Source: a bacterium
Lineage (GTDB): Bacteria > BMS3Abin14
NCBI GenBank assembly: GCA_022865845.1
Contig: JALHUC010000270.1
Location: 1 to 16,494 of the forward strand
Direction of reading: 5' to 3'
DNA: 16,494 nt
Part shown: positions 14,135 through 16,494 of the stretch, in pieces
How the letters are laid out: every line of letters begins with the position of its first letter
Numbering within the stretch: position 1 is the first letter of the stretch
Translations under genes and position numbers: made by a program
The notes under the pieces: model-generated
What the model saw: only the letters and a program-made list of their open reading frames with translations
Told to the model about the DNA's origin: nothing
Database searches by the model: none

Positions 14135-14497
14135 ATGCCTGAGACGAATGTTGTCCTGTTCGCTGAGGCTGACGGCACCTGCCCGCTTCTACAGTTGCTG
14201 GATGGATTGCCGTCCAAGGTCCAGGACAAGTGCATCGTCAGGGTGGAACGGCTTGCTGAAATGGGTCATGAATTGAGGCGGCCTGAGGCTGATTTCTTGA
14301 AGGACGGCATCTACGAATTGAGAGCCAGTCATCATGGAATACATTATCGGATATTATATTTCTTCTACGGTGGGACCGCTGTGATCTCTCATGGGTTGGT
14401 CAAGGAAAAGGCGGTGCCGTCACGTGAGATCGAACTTGCGATTAGCCGCAAGGCCATTTATGCGGATGATCCCGAAAAACACACCTACAGGGAGTGA
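14135..14497 (+). CDS. RelE/HigB-type toxin (phage-derived Gp49-like family)
   Basis: A 120-residue protein with the Gp49-like/HigB layout: PLLQLLDGLPSKVQDKCIVRVERLAEMG in the helical half, RRPEADFLKDGIYELRASHHGIHYRILYFF in the beta half, and the terminal HGLVKEKAVPSREIELAISRKAIY. Family members are ribosome-dependent mRNA interferases. The conserved pair of basic residues near HYRILYF and the C-terminal SREIELA segment are present, so it looks intact. The ATG at 14135 has AAGG 6 nt upstream. It precedes and overlaps the antitoxin gene, the toxin-first order of higBA-type systems. Confidence 0.88.
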   Translation: MPETNVVLFAEADGTCPLLQLLDGLPSKVQDKCIVRVERLAEMGHELRRPEADFLKDGIYELRASHHGIHYRILYFFYGGTAVISHGLVKEKAVPSREIELAISRKAIYADDPEKHTYRE

Positions 14498-14808
14498 TGA
14501 GATTGGCTAAAAAGAAAACAGATAATGCAGTCAAGATCCTCCACGACCGCTACATCGGCGATGATGAGAAGCGAAAAGCATCTCTGGAAGAGGAGCGCCT
14601 CAACGCCCAGGTGGCCCGGACGATCCACCAGATGAGGATGGAGTCGGGGCTCACGCAGAAGCAGCTTGCGTACCTCATCGGAACAACCCAATCGGTTATC
14701 AGCAGACTGGAGGACGCGGACTACGAGGGGCATTCCCTGTCCATGGTAAGCAGGATAGCAGAGGCGCTGGGAAGAGAAGTGAGGGTGGAACTGGTAAAGA
14801 CGGGATAG
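14497..14808 (+). CDS. XRE-family antitoxin (HigA-like)
   Basis: A roughly 103-residue protein with a charged N-terminal part and a helix-turn-helix at about residues 45-95 (ESGLTQKQLAYLIGTTQSVISRLED, then SLSMVSRIAEALG). It should neutralise the upstream toxin and repress the shared promoter. ATG 14497 overlaps the toxin stop (TGATG). However, GGAG at 14491-14494 is better placed for a TTG at 14503, giving MAKKKTDNAV, which resembles the start of many homologues; a GTG at 14494 is also in frame. Its stop TAG is followed in frame by TAA, TAG and TAG (14809-14817). A good terminator comes 30 nt later. Confidence 0.88.
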   Translation: MRLAKKKTDNAVKILHDRYIGDDEKRKASLEEERLNAQVARTIHQMRMESGLTQKQLAYLIGTTQSVISRLEDADYEGHSLSMVSRIAEALGREVRVELVKTG

Positions 14809-14837
14809 TAATAGTAGAGAATAATGGTAATAGTAAT

Positions 14838-14865
14838 AGGGCGGCCTTCGGGCCGTCTTTGTTTT
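14838..14865 (+). terminator. Intrinsic terminator of the toxin-antitoxin operon
   Basis: A GC-rich stem of about 9 bp (GGCGGCC with GGCCGTC, two G-T pairs) is closed by a TTCG tetraloop and followed by a TCTTTGTTTT tract (14856-14865). It begins about 30 nt after the antitoxin stop. Confidence 0.8.
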
Positions 14866-14880
14866 CAGACCTTCGCCGTC

Positions 14881-14918
14881 ATTCCGGACGTCACTCCGCA
14901 GGCGTGACGATCCGGAAT
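14881..14918. repeat. REP-like hairpin element (ATTCCGGA...TCCGGAAT)
   Basis: ATTCCGGA (14881-14888) and TCCGGAAT (14911-14918) enclose an inner stem CGTCAC/GTGACG (14889-14894 and 14904-14909), with a single bulged A. The context GTCATTCCGG..CCGGAATCCAG is the form of a very common proteobacterial intergenic repeat. The rest of 14919-14996 holds only a 7-bp tandem TTTGAGA (14963-14976). Confidence 0.7.
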
Positions 14919-14996
14919 CCAGTCGGTATGGCAAGCCAGGTAAATCCAATCCCTGGTAAACCTTTGAGATTTGAGATTCGCCTTATAGCGGCAAAA

Positions 14997-15080
14997 GCTT
15001 TGCCAACGGTCAATTGAAGAGAGTAATATCCTCACTCCGGGAAGGGATACGCTAAAATTCATACTCTGACACCAATGAAC
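14997..15080. repeat. 84-bp dispersed repeat, copy 2
   Basis: Gapless match to 5955-6038 (74 of 84 positions). Unlike copy 1, no inverted partner end is visible to its left, so it looks like half of the MITE-like element. It lies 65 nt upstream of the propeller lipoprotein's start and could supply or disrupt its promoter. Confidence 0.85.
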
Positions 15081-15144
15081 CAGGCAGCAGAAATACACCT
15101 GACTCAACGGTTTGCCACAGCGGGATAGAAGAGGAGTGATATTC

Positions 15145-16269
15145 ATGAGACGGGTTTTTGCTATGATTCTTCTGTGTGGAGGCCTGACGGCCCTGGTAGC
15201 GCTGCTTGGATCCTGTGGCGGCGGAGGTTCAGGCCCCGCCCACTCCGGGTCGGGCGTTTTCACCGACAGCGGCCAGCTGCTGGGCTCCTCCGTCACCCGG
15301 TCGGTGACCTTGGGCGATCTCGACGGGGACGGCGACCTTGACCTTGTGATGGGTACGGCGGGGCCGAACCTGGTATGGGAGAACACAGGAGCGGGTTCTT
15401 TCTCGGATACGGGCCAGCTGTTGGGGGATTACAGCACCCGCCAGGTCGTCCTGGGTGACCTTGACGGGGACAAGGACCTGGATCTGGTGAGCGGTAACAC
15501 ACTGGTCATCCAGGGTGTCGACGCGCCGTGCATGGCCTGGGAGAACAACGGTGCAGGGGTATTCACCACAATCGGTCAGGCGGCCAGAGGTTCTCTGACG
15601 GAATCGGTCGCCTTGGGCGACCTGGACGGGGATAAGGATCCGGATATGGTGGAGGGCAATTACAACGGAGGGAACCGCATCTGGATGAACAACGGAGCGG
15701 GGGCCTTCAGCGAAATGGAACAGTGGCTGGGACTGGGGGATACCATGTCGGTGGTTCTGGGCGATCTGGACCGGGATGGTGACCTGGACGTGGTCATCGG
15801 CAATCACGGGTCTAACCGCATCTGGATGAACGATGGAAAGGCTTACTTCAACAGCGGCCAGAGCCTGGGCAGCGGCCAGACCTACTCTGTTGCCCTGGGC
15901 GACCTTGATGGCGATGGGGACCTGGACCTTGTGGAAGGCAATTTGTACGGGCCGGACACGGCCTGGAAAAATAACGGCTCGGGAGTTTTCACCGATACCG
16001 GTCAGTTGCTGGGTTCGACCGACACCAACTCCGTGGCCCTCGCGGACCTTGACGGTGACGGCGACCTCGACTTGGTGGCCGGCAGCGATGGACCAAATCT
16101 GGTGTATGAAAATATGGGAGGGGGTCTCTTTACCGACACCGGCCAGTCCCTGGGTTCCTCGATCACGGATTCCATTGCCCTGGGCGATATTGACGGCGAC
16201 GGGGATCCAGACATCATCGCCGGCAACCGGAACGGGCCTGACAGGGTTTATATCAATTTGAACCGGTAG
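15145..16269 (+). CDS. FG-GAP/VCBS-repeat beta-propeller lipoprotein
   Basis: A 374-residue exported protein. The signal sequence MRRVFAMILLCGGLTALVALLGSC ends in a plausible lipobox with Cys24, followed by a GGGGSG linker, so a lipid-anchored surface or periplasmic protein is likely. The rest is seven tandem units of about 45-50 residues, each with a calcium-binding loop of the form LGDLDGDGDLD, then a (W/Y)(E/M/K)N(N/T)G turn and an FTDTGQ(L/S)LG strand. Seven units fit an integrin-alpha-like seven-bladed propeller; a leading GVFTDSGQLLG strand and the short last unit suggest closure between the ends. The start at 15145 has GAGGAG 8 nt upstream; an ATG at 15112 adds 11 residues before the signal. 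Function is unknown; such propellers usually bind or adhere. Confidence 0.9.
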   Translation: MRRVFAMILLCGGLTALVALLGSCGGGGSGPAHSGSGVFTDSGQLLGSSVTRSVTLGDLDGDGDLDLVMGTAGPNLVWENTGAGSFSDTGQLLGDYSTRQVVLGDLDGDKDLDLVSGNTLVIQGVDAPCMAWENNGAGVFTTIGQAARGSLTESVALGDLDGDKDPDMVEGNYNGGNRIWMNNGAGAFSEMEQWLGLGDTMSVVLGDLDRDGDLDVVIGNHGSNRIWMNDGKAYFNSGQSLGSGQTYSVALGDLDGDGDLDLVEGNLYGPDTAWKNNGSGVFTDTGQLLGSTDTNSVALADLDGDGDLDLVAGSDGPNLVYENMGGGLFTDTGQSLGSSITDSIALGDIDGDGDPDIIAGNRNGPDRVYINLNR

Positions 16270-16360
16270 GGTGCTGCAGGATGGCCCGGGCCGCGGAGGC
16301 CAGCCTGGATCCTGGATCGCTTGTCCTCCGCAGCTTTGCCGGAGCCGTCGACGAAGTGGG

Positions 16361-16382
16361 CTGGGGGTCAGGGCGGGAATTT
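16361..16382 (-). repeat. Dispersed end motif flanking the transposase gene
   Basis: On the minus strand AAATTCCCGCCCTGACCCCC begins 18 nt after the transposase stop. It matches 4800-4821 at 21 of 22 positions and 13977-13996 at 19 of 20. This is likely the element's 3' terminal recognition sequence. The remaining spacer 16270-16360 holds only a short CTCCG/CGGAG hairpin (16326-16344). Confidence 0.7.
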
Positions 16383-16399
16383 AGCAATTTATGACGTAG

Positions 16400-16494
16400 T
16401 CACTTGGTTTTGCAGATGATCTTGCTTATGGCTGACCTGCTGAGATAAAGGAACGCCGCTACATCGGACTGAGTGTATGCGTAAAGCTTGAAGG
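16400..16494 (-). CDS. Transposase C-terminus, probably REP-associated tyrosine transposase (Y1/IS200-like), 5' end outside window
   Basis: Thirty codons are open from the window edge to TGA at 16402-16400. They read FKLYAYTQSDVAAFLYLSRSAISKIICKTK. The stretch YTQSDVAAFLYLSRSAISKII is a helix-turn-helix of the kind (GYT..EIA..L..H.STVSKII) that closes many RAYT-type Y1 transposases after their catalytic domain. The catalytic HUH and tyrosine lie outside the window, so the assignment rests on this tail plus the repeat-type 3' flank. It could alternatively be another small helix-turn-helix protein. Confidence 0.6.
   Translation of the reverse strand, partial: FKLYAYTQSDVAAFLYLSRSAISKIICKTK

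Noticed and set aside
15229..15807. A 192-codon minus-strand frame opposite the propeller gene
   Set aside because: Its apparent repeats merely mirror the calcium-loop repeats of the real gene.
16326..16344. CTCCG/CGGAG hairpin as terminator of the propeller gene
   Set aside because: Only five base pairs and no T-run on either side.

Overview
The window looks like the chromosome of a free-living, metabolically versatile Gram-negative bacterium. It is dense with ABC importers and ends in a cytoplasmic amidase, an RelE/XRE pair, a 23S-intervening-sequence-type four-helix-bundle gene, a lipoprotein made of FG-GAP/VCBS repeats and the tail of a REP-associated tyrosine transposase. This mix, together with many short dispersed repeats of the form AAATTC..CTGAC[AC]CC, recalls Desulfobacterota ('Deltaproteobacteria') and related environmental lineages. 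That placement is inference. No rRNA, tRNA or CRISPR was seen.

Region A (1-4747). A minus-strand operon reads substrate-binding protein, permease, ATPase, permease, then a fumarylacetoacetate-hydrolase-family enzyme cut by the window edge. It is a NitT/TauT-type importer with two different permeases and a catabolic gene behind it. A FadR-type (GntR/FCD) regulator is divergent from it. The 332-bp gap between them holds two face-to-face sigma70-like promoters. ATTGGTT boxes sit inside both promoters, three of them spaced exactly 22 bp apart, which suggests one regulator controlling both directions. A hairpin followed by eight T's lies just after the binding-protein gene and probably lowers expression of the downstream genes. 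Two of the leaders inside the operon contain short tandem duplications.

Region B (4748-6224). A repeat-rich spacer, a family-3-type solute-binding protein with no signal peptide (probably cytoplasmic), and a 134-bp MITE-like element with 28-bp terminal inverted repeats. A good promoter for the next operon follows.

Region C (6225-12553). One tightly packed plus-strand operon for a dipeptide/oligopeptide/nickel-type ABC importer in the unusual order permease C, permease B, binding protein, acetamidase/formamidase-family amidase, ATPase D, ATPase F. Every junction except the one before the binding protein overlaps. The likely logic is that an amide-bearing compound is imported and deamidated in the cytoplasm, giving ammonia and an acid. 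A perfect 14-bp hairpin with a GTAA loop lies within the first codons of ATPase D.

Region D (12576-16494). A convergent EamA/DMT exporter, a four-helix-bundle (S23-type) gene whose tail reads into palindromic repeats, a HigB/HigA-like toxin-antitoxin operon with its own promoter, operator and terminator, a seven-repeat beta-propeller lipoprotein, and the C-terminal helix-turn-helix of a transposase whose 3' flank matches repeats elsewhere in the window.
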